From: Pycnopodia helianthoides
Taxonomy: Eukaryota > Echinodermata > Asteroidea > Forcipulatida > Asteriidae
Length of the DNA: 64,000 nt
Assembly (NCBI GenBank): GCA_032158295.1
Contig: CM063246.1
Location: 6,935,589 to 6,999,588, forward strand
Direction of reading: 5' to 3'
In this document: positions 39,701 through 51,232 of the stretch, one piece after another
How the letters are laid out: every line of letters starts with the position of its first letter
Position numbering within the stretch: position 1 is the first letter of the stretch
The notes under the pieces: generated by a model
The model's input: the letters and a program-made list of their open reading frames with translations, nothing else
Databases searched by the model: none
What the model was told of the DNA's origin: nothing
Made by a program: the position numbers and the translations under genes

Positions 39701-40621
39701 ACTCGAACTTGCTCCTTATCATTATATTCTGTGGACAATATAGATTGCTTATTTTTTACTTCATTTCACATTTAATTTTTTATCAATTTGATTGCAAGTA
39801 AACCTGTACTGTTGACAATGGCCCTTATGCGTTGGCATCACCACTCACTACGCCACGCCACCATCTCAGAGGTGAAATGATAATGTAACAATGGAAACAT
39901 ACATCGATGTAAATGGACAACACAAGGACCTATAGCTTTATGTCCCATCCATTTGAGGACTAGCAATTGGTCGAATGTCTTGCTCAATAAAGGACCCAAG
40001 TGCTATCACTGGGACCCAAACCAACACTCTCACAACACCAGTACTTGAGACCAGTGCACTAGTAGCCGCTCGGCCACGACACTTCCACTTTAAGTATTTT
40101 TTTTTCTTAATTTCTTGAGCACTCCTTGCAGGTAGTAGTCGACACACATACCCAGATGCAATGCCCAAGTCCCTAATTCATAACCCTGCTTACCACAGAA
40201 TTCTGTGCTTACTACGCACCGTAAAGTGTGTGAAGCTATGGGCAATAAAAACAGAATTACACAACAAGAAATGCAGGAAAATTCGGCCCAGGGCCAATTT
40301 CATAGAGCTGCTTAAACCAAAATTAAATTGCTTGAAACTTTTCTGCTACAAAAATTAGGCAGGATACCAGTCACAGATTGTACGAATGACATGGTATTTT
40401 GGCTGGTAACGTTACTCTGGTAAGTACAATTTTGTTGTGCTTAGCTACATTTTGTGCTTGAGCAGCTCTATGAAATTGGGCCCTGGTTATGTCACCTAAG
40501 TTTCTTTACCTGTGATATAAACTGTGGCTCCAGCTTCTCCTAGCTGCAAAGCAATCCCTCTTCCAATTCCTCGAGTTGCACCAGTCACTAGACACACTTT
40601 GCCTGATAGTGGTAAAGCCAT
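33713..40621 (-). CDS. DHRS1: Dehydrogenase/reductase SDR family member 1-like, eight exons, one-base frame break
   Basis: Exons: 40621-40510, 38966-38896, 37764-37621, 37127-37048, 36299-36167, 35224-35082, 34540-34474, 33927-33713, with consistent GT-AG junctions and phases. The product is about 321 residues (human DHRS1 is 313). Motifs: TGATRGIGRGIAL (nucleotide-binding TGxxxGxG), NNAYAAV (NNAG-type), NVSSPGG (catalytic Ser), YGVGK (YxxxK) and LWPGAVKTE. The C-terminal extension (AEEYGFTDIDG ... FLKIPFWVWSLSASKF) is characteristic of DHRS1 and absent from generic SDRs. Exon 35082-35224 is one base short at AAA (plus-strand TTT 35134-35136), where KTE must continue into NLQGDDIVDKADNFPDG. 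DHRS1 is an NAD(P)H-dependent ER-associated reductase acting on steroids and xenobiotic carbonyls (established). Introns carry MITEs and SINEs. Confidence 0.94.
34345..34467. mobile_element. Hairpin MITE in the last DHRS1 intron
   Basis: Core AAAGCATGATGACGCAGCGA with arms GCGGCTACAGCTACGGATAC and GTAGCTGTAGCCGCC. It ends about seven bases from the donor of exon 34474-34540. Confidence 0.75.
35935..36099. mobile_element. MITE with CCAATAGACCTTATGCA ends in a DHRS1 intron
   Basis: Inverted ends CCAATAGACCTTATGCA and TGCAAAAGGTCTATTGG enclose GCCGCCATCTTAGAGG and AATGGAAACGCAC. Related pieces at about 39820-39915 and 48437-48610. Confidence 0.75.
37832..38064. mobile_element. GGCCCAATTTTGTAGAGCTG-type MITE in DHRS1 intron two
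   Basis: Related to the 17145 family, with ends GGCCCAATTTTGTAGAGCTG and AGTTCTATGAAATTGGCC. It lies just upstream of exon 37621-37764. Confidence 0.7.
38205..38460 (-). mobile_element. tRNA-like SINE, third family, in DHRS1 intron two
   Basis: Contains CTAGGATTCGAACCGGGGTC (inverse B box), CAGAGGTGACAGGCAGGGAA and a body with AACCCAAACAGGGTAAACCC. A related copy lies at about 58490-58690 in a DUSP intron (GGGGTTCGAACTGGGTCCGC, GCAGAGGTGAAAGGCAGGGC). Confidence 0.65.
40286..40486. mobile_element. GGGCCAATTTCATAGAGCTG-type MITE in DHRS1 intron one
   Basis: Inverted ends GGGCCAATTTCATAGAGCTG and CAGCTCTATGAAATTGGGCC, ending 24 bases downstream (in transcript sense) of the exon-one donor at 40510. 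Confidence 0.85.
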
Positions 40622-40668
40622 TATCGCTGTCTCAATATTCCTTTCTGTACAGATTATAAAAGCATATT

Positions 40669-41520
40669 TGTAAAGGTATTGTACAGGATTTGTAGAGCCG
40701 ACAAATAGTCATCAACAGTGTTCATGTTTTGTCAACCTCAAGGGAAACTGACTGGGTAAACTTCAAATAAGCTGGGGTTGAACATAGAAAAATTGACTAG
40801 AAAGGGATTTGAACCAACAACCTCCGAATTAATGTGCTAGTGCTCTACCAACTGAACTATCTAGCCATATGTTGTTGGTCTCCATATTTTGTCAATGTCT
40901 TTGTTCGGGGGTGCCAGTCAGAAGCCATACAACCATTAACTGCTGTGTAGCCAGAGATCACATCCAAGTTTACAATACAACCTGGGAAGCAGCAGCAAGG
41001 GGATCAACTTCAGGGGATGCAACTTTTTTATTTCAAATGTCAAGTAATAAACCACAAGGGAAACTGACTAAGTAAATTTTAAATAATTTGGGGTTGAACA
41101 AAGAAAAATTGACTAAAGCAGGATTTAAACCAACGACCTCCGGCACTCTACCAACTGAGCTACATGTATCTAGCCCTAAGGGCAAAATGCTTTGTGTGAT
41201 CAACCATAAACCTGGAATAACAAACCTGTGAAAATTTGGGATTAATCCGTCGCATGAGTCAGGAGAAAATAGTGATAAATCATGCACAATTTTCAGCACT
41301 TACACACATTGTCCTTAATTTTGGTGGTAACAACTGAAATCAGCTGTTTTCTTTATTTTAGGTTTTCAGATACAGTTTCCTCAAATAGGACTTCATTTCA
41401 GAATGGAATATTTAACAGAAAAAATAATTATTGTATGAACTTCAAAAAACAGTAAGCGTTCAGACTCAAATTAAACAATGAGGGGTTTTTCCCCTTACTA
41501 ATGCTGTAAAATACCTTTAA
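40669..41520. mobile_element. TTAA MITE, subfamily 3, split by SINE sequence, upstream of DHRS1
   Basis: The left end is at 40669-40735 and the right part at about 41190-41520 (ending CTGTAAAATACCTTTAA). Between them lie two minus-strand tRNA-like SINE units. It begins only about 50 bases upstream of the DHRS1 start codon. Confidence 0.75.
40736..41176 (-). mobile_element. Two tRNA-derived SINE units
   Basis: Minus-strand units at 40736-40867 (GTTCAGTTGGTAGAGCACTA, GGTTGTTGGTTCAAATCC) and 41050-41176 (AGCTCAGTTGGTAGAGTGCC). They interrupt a subfamily-3 MITE. They are not functional tRNA genes: no proper acceptor stem or anticodon arm is visible. Confidence 0.75.
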
Positions 41521-43076
41521 AGAGAATTTCACAATGTTTTTCTTGAATCTATCTGGAGTAAAAATTGTTTTAGAAGATTTCAAGAGGGCAATATCAATGC
41601 ATACAGGCTAGGTGTAAGATGGGCGACAACAAAGGGAATTAAATGCAAATTTCTGATCTAAAAGCTGAAGAGTCATTTTACAAATACTTGACGGTCTACG
41701 GTCAAAAGAAATCAATTTTGTTAATTACTTGACGGTCCACGGTCAAAAGAAATCTTTTTTTTTTAAATACTTTGTAGAATGAAAGAAATTGTGGGTGCAA
41801 GTATACAAAATAGACTTTTAAAATCAATGTGTAGCCCGTTGCCATAGTAACAAGACAATTTGTGTTTTAGGTAAATTTGGGGGTAGTTTTTAGCTTATAT
41901 ATTTAAAAGCTCGGATTCATGACACATTGAAGATCAAATCCATGTTCTTAGAATGTGTGTCATGGTTTTTGGCAAATCTGGTGACTAGTTAATTAGTTTG
42001 ACAAAAATGGTCGAAATTGCAATTTCGCCACTTTTTTGCATTGCATGACTCTTCCGGAGGGTTACGATTATCGCAACTACTAAACTAAGTCAAATGGTTG
42101 TTATTTAAAAAATAAACTTTTAAATGAGCTGTCCTAGCAACGAAATTATTATATGTAATTCTTTAGTCTTAAAAAGTGCTAGGCCTACCTTCCTTGCTTT
42201 ATTTACAGACTAAACACTTGTAAGTTGTAATCGGTAACACGGCTATCTCTCTATAGCATTAGCATTATCATTTATATCATATTCATAGTCATAGAGCAAG
42301 GACCTTTGCTCTGTGTTTATATCAATCATTGACAGCTTTGTGTCGGCGTGTACACCAGTCCTGGCCATTCTGACAAAAGGAAAAACATGAAAAGACATTG
42401 CATCCATGGAGGATGGACCTCCAAAAATAAACTCACCCGTGGCAATCAATCAACTTCTGACTGACTGTTAAATGACAACAGGACTGCAGTTTTTGCTTTT
42501 TTAGTTTGGGAAATTTCTGTTTGGTGCTAGGTTGGTTGTCCTTCAGTCCAAAGCACCGCGATGAAAAGGTTGGTGCTTATAATCGAATATCCAGACCACC
42601 TGACTGTTTAGCGTTATGCAACACTTTACAAAGTGATTTTACCCAGTCCTTCACTCACTACTGACTGCACACTCGGCTTTAGTTAGGTGTCTGCTTAGAA
42701 AAAGAGTAGACTGGTACACAAGTTTAGTAAGCCCTCTAACTTGCGCGTAGTCTTGATTCACAACGTTAGGGGTTATTTTCTGATTTTGGGTTGAATAAAG
42801 CAAAACTAACTTGAGCGGGACTTGAACCTCTGACCTTCGGATAAACCTATACCAAATGGCTTATCTAGCCCTGTGTTTATGTTGGTGCTCTCCCTATTTT
42901 TTTGTTTATTATTTGTTGATAAAAAATATAAAAATAATTTCAAAACCCTGACAGCAATTTCTACAATTGCGCCCTCTAGCGGCAGCTAATATACTTGTGG
43001 TCACACTAAGCAAAAAACTTGTCTGTTTATTTACTATAGTATTTAGTATTCGTAAGCTCTACACGTGTTTGTATCG
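41521..43076. other. Shared upstream region of divergent DHRS1 and ADAT1
   Basis: The two start codons are 2.4 kb apart. The interval holds a short direct repeat, TACTTGACGGTCTACGGTCA at about 41684 and its near-copy at 41728, and a SINE fragment at 42790-42878. No TATA box or gene is supported. Confidence 0.4.
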
Positions 43077-46000
43077 ATGGATTTTGTGACAAATGTGTCG
43101 AATTCATGCATTAAACATTACAATGAGGCTCTGCCTAAGAAAGGAAAGCCACAGGTCAACAGGGAATGGACGTTACTGGCGGCAGTTGTTCAGAATGCTG
43201 CAGCAGCCAGCGTGCCAAGAAGTATAATAATTTTTCATTCGTATTTCGTGTGGTTGTTTACTTTTTAGGAAGTTTCATAGTTAATTGTAATTTGTAAATT
43301 GTAGTCATGAGGTAGGAAGGGTGTCGTAGTCGTATCATATGTGTCGTGTTACTGAGTGCTAGTGTTAACCGTATACTTAGTGCATGGACATGATGGAGGT
43401 GGCATGGTATGGTTAGGGTTACCGTGGACATGATGGAGGAGGAACCTTCCTCCATGGTGTCATCATTGAGTATTTCGTGAGAAAGGATTCCCTTTGAATT
43501 GAAGTAATAATTAATAATACAAAATTACTAGGCCTATGGTTTGGATAATTTTTCACCCAAAAACATTTGAATCTGAGAAACGATTCGTACATCTCTAAGA
43601 GTGAGGGATGACTGAAAATTCAAATTTCTGTGGTGTCCTTTACAAATGCTGCTGCTGCCAAAGCTGCAGTTGGTACCCACTCTCATCTCGCTAAGCATTG
43701 ATGGATTTAATGTTCTTGATGAAAATCTGTGAGTGTGACAGTTTCTTGCTGTTTTCTCATTCAACAAGTAAACACTGTCATGCTGTAGGCCCTACTCAGC
43801 TGAAACTTTCACAGGTGACTTTTAATGTATCTTTCTTAATAATTTTGCTCATAAATCAGCATTACATTGACAGGAAAAACAATCTACAACCCTAATTCCG
43901 TTTCCATTTTCATTCAATTAACAGCAACAGACAGCTTGAAGGTTGTTGCTATGGCAACAGGATCAAAGTGTATTGGCCAGAACAAGATGAGCAAAGAAGG
44001 TAATACTGATTGTCTGGTTTTGTCTCACTTAAAGTTTGTGGGTTGTGGGGGCCTAGGAAACGCCAAATTGTGATTAACATAGTTTGTGATAAATTTGAAG
44101 TTACTAAAATGCTGCGTTGAGGCTTCCTGGAACACCTTAGATTTAAGGCTAGGCTACAGATCAGTGGCTAGTCATAGATCACTGAGGAAATACTTTTCTT
44201 CATTTTTCTCTGCTCTGCCTTTCTTGGGGAAGTTGGACCCTGCAATAATTCTTAGCTAACCAACAATTTAATTTTTCTGTTTTTTAGGGTACATCATCAA
44301 TGACAGTCATGCAGAAGTCTTGGCAAGAAGAGCATTTATAAGGTACAGAGAAATTATACCAACCTCCCTCACTGCCCTCCCTCTCCAAAATATCTCAAGT
44401 TTGATAGAGTCAGTACAGCCCAATGACATAATGCCACACAAACAAGTTCCGACAGTCGTTAATTAATGAGCAAATTCACCTGTTGAGCTGATTCAGCTGA
44501 TTCAGCCAGTAAGCTGATTCAGCTGATGTGCTGATTATGCTGATTATCTGATTCAGCAGATGAGCTGATTAAGCCTGATTCAGCTAATTTTATTTTTTTT
44601 AAATTGATGCCAGTAGAACTGAAAAAACATTGCAGGAATTTGTGCTTCTTTATTCCCTATTTGTGTTTGCAGGTGATGTTTTTGTACATAGTAAATACCC
44701 TTTTACCACAGCCACCCCACCCCAACCCAATATAAAACAATCAAAGCAACAATACCTGTATTTATAAGAGAATTCTCAGAGTTATTTTGTTGTTGTGACC
44801 CACAGATATCTGAGTGAGCAACTCCACTTTGCCTACTCGGATCAGCAAGAGAGCATCTTCACGGGACCTGACCACAACTTCAAATGCCACCTCAAGGATG
44901 GCGTAGAGTTTTATTTCTTCACGAGTCACACACCTTGCGGAGATGCCTCCATATTCCCAAAGGAGGCACCCTTGACTGTGTCCTCTCATGATGAATCTGA
45001 GGATGAGACTCAAAGAAATGAGGCAAAAGGAACGTTCAAGACTAAAGATGCTGATCTTGGGAGAACTGATGGTGAATGCAAAATCAGTCCAGGAATAAAA
45101 CGAACTAAAGATCACGGAGAGGAAATTGTAGATACCCGGTCTGTTTTGCCATCTGAGGATTTCTTTCAGAGTAAGAGAATAAAGATGGAAGTGTTGACAT
45201 CGACAGCTCATACAGAGATTAAACGGTCTAACCATGGGGTTGCAAAGGAATGGAGTGAAGTAACAAATAACAAAGAATTACCATCTTTCCCTGCCAATTC
45301 CTCAGAAGGTACATGTGTTTATTTTCTACCCCCCAAAAAAGCTTGACGTTTTGAAAAAAATTCAACAATTGTTGATTAAACCATTTCCGATAGATAATAA
45401 AAACCTAAACCTGAGTCTTGAAAAATACTTAGAAAAAATACTTTATTTATTTACCATTGCACCTTGTATTTTGAACTTGACCAGCACAGACAGGAGCTCC
45501 GGTGACTTGCAATGACATCTACCGCACCGGTGCCAAGTGTGTTCCAGGAGGACCCCAAGATTTACTCCAACATGGGCCAGAGTATCATAAAGTAGGCCTC
45601 CTGCGCTTGAAGCCGGGACGGGGCGATCAAACACTGTCCATGTCCTGCAGTGATAAGATTGCAAGGTGGAATGTTGTAGGATGTCAGGGTGCCTTGCTGT
45701 CGCACTTTCTTGACGAGCCCATCCACATGAAGACTCTTATTGTGGGAAAGTAAGAGGTTGATTTGTGTGTTGAATCTCTTTCGTAGTTTTTCTTGCACAC
45801 TTTTCAGAAGTCAGTTTTTTTTTGTTCAATAGCAACTTCATATGAAAGTTAGGATCAGTGGTGGTGAGGTATAAATAAGCATCGTGATCATTCACACCTG
45901 CACACTATCTTTGTGGCCCATTGTGACACTGATACCATGGGATGCCCGTGGTACTGTGTACAAATATTGACTGCTTCGAGTGCTATGGTTCAAACTACGA

Positions 46001-49000
46001 CTCGAGGTGATCGCTGGAGCCTTCTTTTGTGAAAAATAGACTGCTCAGTATATCACCAAGGCAGTCAAGTTTAACCATAGCATGAGTAAAAACATTCAAT
46101 ATTTGTTTTATACTAGCACAGAAAATAGACAAACAAATAAATAATTAATTAAAAATTTATTATTTATTTGTTTGTCTATTTTCTGTTTACTTTAAGCTGT
46201 GTTGTTCTTGTCGTTAAAGATTACACTCTTTTTAATTTTAAGTTTATTTTTTCAGTTTGTGCTTCGTGTATTTACAGATTCTATAAAGTTTCTTTGCACT
46301 GCACTTATGACAAACATTAGGTATTCACTGAACAGTAGCTTGTGACTTTGCCATACAAAGCAAACACACATAGATATAAGAAAGTTTGCCATAAAACCAT
46401 TTTTTGAAATGTTTGGCCAAATGAAACAAGTCAGTGTAATCAATTTCTTCATCTCCAGATGTCCTTACAACCAAGCCGCGATGGAGAGAGCCCTCATTGT
46501 CAGGCTACAGCCAGTGTCTGGCCTGCCAGAGCCCTACCACATCAACGTACCAAGTATTGTATCATCCCAGGTAGCATTCCCTGATGCTAAGGAAGAGGTG
46601 CAAGCTCATTTTGCTGGGAACCAGGGGAAAATGGCACCTGCTGGTACAGGTTAGTGTGGCTCCTGATCTGTATTTAAACACTCTAAGAAAATAGGTGCTA
46701 GCATTAGTCTGTTTACTCGGCTCACAACAATGCATGATGGTTTTAGGTGTCATGTGATTGCTGGCTTGTAGGCTTGATACAGATTAATAGGCTTTACCAA
46801 ACTGAGCTTATCAGTCTAGTAGTTTGGATTGGCAGAAATCTTTTTGGTTGGGCCGGGGTGGGGGTGGGTGAGGATGTGTATACTATTTACCCAGGGACAA
46901 CCCCCACAAAAATGAAATTACATTTTGTTTTTGTTTTTGTAACAAACTGCCAGTTATTTAGTTCTGACCTTATTGAAGTAACATTTTAGTTTATGACTCG
47001 TAAGGCGTCATTGTCATTGAACATATTGAAATAAATATTTGTCAACTTCTGAGAAACATGACAGATTGCATGGTGGAAGTTAAAAACCAGCAGAAGGTTT
47101 CAATCTTGTTATGTCTGATTGTCTATCGAGCCTGAAGATGCTCAGAATTGGAGCTGATAGAGAGAAAAGTCTTGGTCATGTTTGTCTTGTTTTTATCACC
47201 AGCCATCATCTGGAGCAGAGTTCAGTGTAAGCCTTTAGAGGTGTCTGTGAATGGTAGTAGGCAAGGCATCACCAGCAAGAATCTCCACAAACGTGAGGCC
47301 AGGTAAGTCACAAATTTAGCCCTGGTAGGGTGTCGGTGTCTCTTGCACTGCACTGTATACAACGTAGGATCCAACCTGGGCTGTAATAAACGCAGCAATA
47401 GCCACGCAAAAATGTATTAAAGGAATATTACAGAATTGGTTTTTGCTAACAAAACAGTTGCTGGCAGTGTAAGCACTTTATGTAATCCACCATGTACATA
47501 AACTGACAAACCTGTAGAAGTTTGAGATCGATCAGCCATCTGGGTCACGAGAAAATAGTGAAAAACCGATTACACATTTGCATGAAATCATATAGATTCA
47601 AAGAATGAATAAAACACTCGCTGAGCGATAAACTCCAATCGGAAAATTAGTTTATTCATTTCTCATCAAATATGGCATTTCAGACAGAAATATTTCAAGG
47701 GATGTTTTCTACTATCATCATTAGACCGTGTAAGTTTTCTGTAAATCTGTGATAAAAAGTATATTGTACAAGTTTTTTTCTTACCAGTTCTGTAATGTTC
47801 CTTTAAGTTTCTTCAAATATCAAGTAAAATTAAACCAAAACAGAAATTATATTAGAATTCTGATTTCCCCAAAAATAAAATTTAAAGAATGTGCATTTAA
47901 CATTGATAATAAATGTTCACAGATTGAAACATAACTAATATGGTATAAAGGTGGTCATGTTTGAAAACTTCCCTTGAAATATTTGTGTTTTAAGTGCTAT
48001 GGTTTTTGAGAAATTAGTAAAACAAGTAAGTTTGATCTCAGGAGTCCGAAATACCATGTGTGAAAACAGTGATGAGTTTCACTAATTTCTCTTAAAAGTT
48101 TCACAGGTTTGTTATTTCATGTATATGGCAGGTAAAACTAAGTGTGGATGCTGGTCTTTGGCAGTTGCGAATGATGTCCGCTTGCTTTAAAAAGCAACCT
48201 ATAAGCATTTCTTATTTGTATCTGAATTTCAGATGTAGTGTATGCAAAGCTGAGATGTTTCGATCATTCAAAGACTTGGTTCAAGCTATCCCAGTGCATC
48301 AACTGCCACTGACATTGAGGTATGTACCTGGCATTGTAGGCAGGAGACGTAGGTAGATTAATTCCAACTGTTGAAGTCAGGACCCTCTTGCTCTGGCTTC
48401 TAAATTTCATAGTGTGTTGGAACAAGCTTCAACCAATAGACCGTGCAAGTTTTGCACGTAATTTGGTACATTGCTTTCTAACGGGTCTCAATGTTCGAAC
48501 ACGCATGTGACTTGCACAGTCTAAAGACCCCCAGCAAAGGTTACCATCACTGATGTCAAACAATGGAAACACACATGTGCACAAGTCATGCACTCTTCCC
48601 GGCCAATGAAATTTCCTTTGACCTCAGTGGGGAGCTATGTGATCTTGTGACATCATATGCTAGGGGTATAAACTCAAAAAAAGGGCTGGTGATTTTTTCT
48701 TTCTCTTCATTTTAAAACATGGTACATTTCTGCTGACAGTTCTTGTAATAGTCCACATCCATTGCAAACACAGAGAGGCACCATCAAATTTTTTTGATCT
48801 CATATTTGTCTGCTACATAGCAAGAACCAAACATTTGTTAAAAATCATGAAAATTAGATGCTGATTTTGTATTTCTTTTTTTATGTTGTTATATTACAGG
48901 AGTTCTAAACTAAAAACTTACCTGGATTTCAAGCGAGCTGCCACAGTGTACCAAGAAGCTCTTAGTCGCTTACTCCTCATCTTTGACACATGGGTCAAAA

Positions 49001-49029
49001 AACCAGAGGAGTATTCACTTTTCAGTTGA
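43077..49029 (+). CDS. ADAT1: tRNA-specific adenosine deaminase 1, nine exons, intact
   Basis: Exons: 43077-43221, 43925-43999, 44288-44342, 44806-45308, 45494-45749, 46459-46649, 47203-47302, 48233-48319, 48900-49029. All phases agree, giving 513 residues (human about 502) with no frame break. The N-terminus has [20 protein letters not shown]; the deaminase core has [28 protein letters not shown] (catalytic HAE), HTPCGDAS (PCGD zinc site) and [20 protein letters not shown] (third zinc cysteine). ADAT1 converts A37 to inosine, next to the anticodon of eukaryotic tRNA-Ala (established). Exon four carries a charged, poorly conserved insert after PCGD, as in other ADAT1 proteins. The first donor (GAA|GTATAA) is the weakest junction. 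Intron seven holds a TTAA MITE, intron five a near-perfect hairpin and intron three a GCTGATTCA minisatellite. Confidence 0.97.
44486..44586. repeat. GCTGATTCA minisatellite in ADAT1 intron three
   Basis: Roughly ten degenerate 9-12-base units of AGCTGATTCAGCTGAT. Confidence 0.85.
46119..46185. repeat. Perfect 25-base inverted repeat in ADAT1 intron five
   Basis: CAGAAAATAGACAAACAAAT (and AAATA) at 46119-46143 is mirrored exactly at 46161-46185 around a 17-base loop. Confidence 0.9.
47417..47806. mobile_element. TTAA MITE, subfamily 2, in ADAT1 intron seven
   Basis: Full-length copy with inverted ends starting TTAAAGGAATATTACAG and ending CTGTAATGTTCCTTTAA. It lies about 115 bases after the donor of exon seven and does not disturb splice sites. 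Confidence 0.9.
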
Positions 49030-49270
49030 CAGTCACCAGCCTTAATTTCAAGATGTAAGTACAGGATTGGTTATCACGTCAAATTGATGAGATTTCTAAT
49101 CGGGGACCAATTATTCAGAAATAAACTTTTCAGTCCAAAATTCAATCAGTGGCTCGTTGGAATGAACGCTGCAACTCTCCAAAATGGAGAATCATTTGCC
49201 CTATTATTGTTGAACAACAGTCCAATTTTTGCGAGAGATTCTTTTTATTTGCACTTTTTAAAATAACTGA

Positions 49271-49276
49271 AATAAA
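49271..49276 (+). terminator. ADAT1: Candidate ADAT1 polyadenylation signal
   Basis: AATAAA lies 242 bases after the ADAT1 stop codon, followed by an A-rich and then T/GT-rich stretch. It is the first canonical hexamer downstream. No transcript evidence is available here. Confidence 0.4.
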
Positions 49277-49742
49277 AAGAATTTGAAAAAAAAATACAAT
49301 GATACTGCTGATTATTTCAAATGAAGGTTTTTTGTTTTATTTAAATGTTTTTCTTGTTTGTCTCCCCTGTCAATCTTGTTTGTATACATTGTCAACTTAA
49401 TTTAATTGGCATTAAATGTAATCTGTCCAAATTTAAAGATTGCATTCTAATAATCCCTTGCACTTTCAAAAGGGCAGGGGACCGGTCCTTAAGCTGCTGG
49501 TCCCCATTGCTGGAACTCTCCACCAAACCACAATCGCAACACCAACTCACTCTAGATTTTCAAGTCTAAATTAAAAACACATTTTGTTCTCTTCTCGCTT
49601 ATAAATTTTATGTTTTTTTTTACCATTTTGTAGCAATCTTTTGCAGTGCATTGTGTCTTTGGAAAATGCGCTTTGTAAGTCTTACTTATTATTATTCTTC
49701 ATTGGTCTGATAGTTTTCTAAAGATAGCGAGACCGCCAACAT

Positions 49743-49890
49743 TAGGGCTAGATGGCTCAGTTGGTAGAGCGCCGGCACGATAATCCAGAGCTCACAGGGC
49801 CAAGTCTTCTCTAGTCAATTTTGTTTTGTTCCACCCAAAATAATTTAACAAATTTACCAGTCAGTTTCCCTTGCGGTTTATTACTAAATA
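49743..49890 (+). mobile_element. tRNA-derived SINE, second family
   Basis: Head GGGCTAGATGGCTCAGTTGG with TAGAGCGCCGG, decayed B box, then CTAGTCAATTTTGTTTTGTT and CAGTTTCCCTTGCGGTTTAT. Downstream of ADAT1. A fragment is at 42790-42878 (minus), and a divergent interrupted copy at 6689-6920 (plus) lies in a phosphatase intron. Confidence 0.75.
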
Positions 49891-50146
49891 TTTATTTTTT
49901 AACTTCACATTTTAAAAGCAAAGCTCGCCAACCATAACTGTGGGTCAAGATGAACATCATATACATGAACATTATATACTTTATTCACATTAAACCTAAA
50001 TTAATTTTACAGGAAATTTTGTACAAGAAGCCACATTTTCTCAACGATACAAAAATATAGTTCAAGCTGAAAATGAACATGCTGAAAATGCATAGCTATA
50101 GAGTGAAAGGCAAAATAATTACAGTATAAAAGATTCATAGAGCTGC

Positions 50147-50533
50147 TTAAAGGCAGTGGACACTATTGGTAATTACTCAAAATAATTATTAGCATAAAAA
50201 ACTTACTTGGTAACGAGTAATGGGGAGAGGTTGACAGTATAAATCATTGTGAGAAACGGCTCCCTCTGAAGTGACATAGTTTTCGAGAAAGAAGTAATTT
50301 TCCACGAGTTTGATTTCGAGACCTCAGAATTAGATTTTGAGGTCTCGAAATCAACCATCTGAAAGCACACAACTTCGTGTGACAAGGGTGTTTTTTCTTT
50401 CATAGTTATCTCGCAACTTCGACGACCAATTGAGCTCAAGTTTTTACAGGTTTGTTATTTTATCCATATGTTGAGATACACCAAGTGAGAAGACTGGTCT
50501 TTGACAATTACCAATAGTGTCCAGTGTCTTTAA
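50147..50533. mobile_element. TTAA MITE, subfamily 1, copy C, inserted in a GGGCCC-type MITE end
   Basis: Begins at the TTAA of TTCATAGAGCTGCTTAA, which is the terminus of the GGGCCCAATTTCAT family, so it used that TTAA as target. The centre is a variant palindrome, GAGACCTCAGAATTAGATTTTGAGGTCTC. Confidence 0.9.
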
Positions 50534-50872
50534 AGGTATTATACACTTTTGGTAACAGCTCAAAATCAGTGTCCACATTTTGTGTGATTAAACATAATGC
50601 ATGAACAAACAAACCTGTGAAAGTTTGAGCTCAATTGGTCATCGAGGTCACGAGAAAATAGTAAAAAGAGATCTTATGTGTTTTCTGTTTCTTCAAATTA
50701 TCGCGCGCGATAATTACTATTGTTTTACTCGTTTCTCAGAAACGATAGCATTTTAGGCAGAAATATTTTAAGGAACCCTTTCTACCATTACTTACTTTAA
50801 ATCATGTCAGTTATGTGTGAATCTGTGAACATTGTGTTTTTCGATCTTACCAATAGTGTACAGGGCCTTTAA
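50530..50872. mobile_element. TTAA MITE, subfamily 4
   Basis: Ends TTAAAGGTATTATACAC and GTGTACAGGGCCTTTAA. The central palindrome is AATTATCGCGCGCGATAATT. It abuts the preceding MITE, sharing a single TTAA. Confidence 0.88.
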
Positions 50873-51232
50873 GGGGAGGGTTTACCTTTGGTAAATACTC
50901 CTAAAATTAATGGACATAAAAACTTACTTGGTGAGAGGCACTGCACCTGTTGCTAATGTATAACATGTTGAGAAATGACTCCCTTTTAAGGTATGTGGTT
51001 TAAGAGAGAGTGATTAAAAAAACATTTCAAATCTCAGATTGTGTCTTCCAATTACGGAATATTCTTCCTGCGTGGACATAACCACTCCAGATATTCGGCA
51101 ATATCTCAAAAAACGCTATCACCTTTTGAAATGACATTTTCACTGGTTAGTTTTATTGTTTAACGTCTACATTCATATAGGATTAAAACAATCCAACGGT
51201 TCCAAAAACCAAAGGTTAACTTTGCCTATAAG
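50869..51232. mobile_element. TTAA MITE, subfamily 6
   Basis: Left end TTAAGGGGAGGGTTTACC; right end ACCAAAGGTTAACTTTGCC with the final TTAA decayed to ATAA. It abuts subfamily 4 with a shared TTAA. Confidence 0.75.

Noticed and set aside
40736..40867. Possible tRNA gene
   Set aside because: A and B boxes are recognisable but the cloverleaf is not intact and similar units recur; a SINE fits better.
44762..45235. 157-codon minus frame opposite ADAT1 exon four
   Set aside because: Shadow of the real ADAT1 exon on the plus strand.
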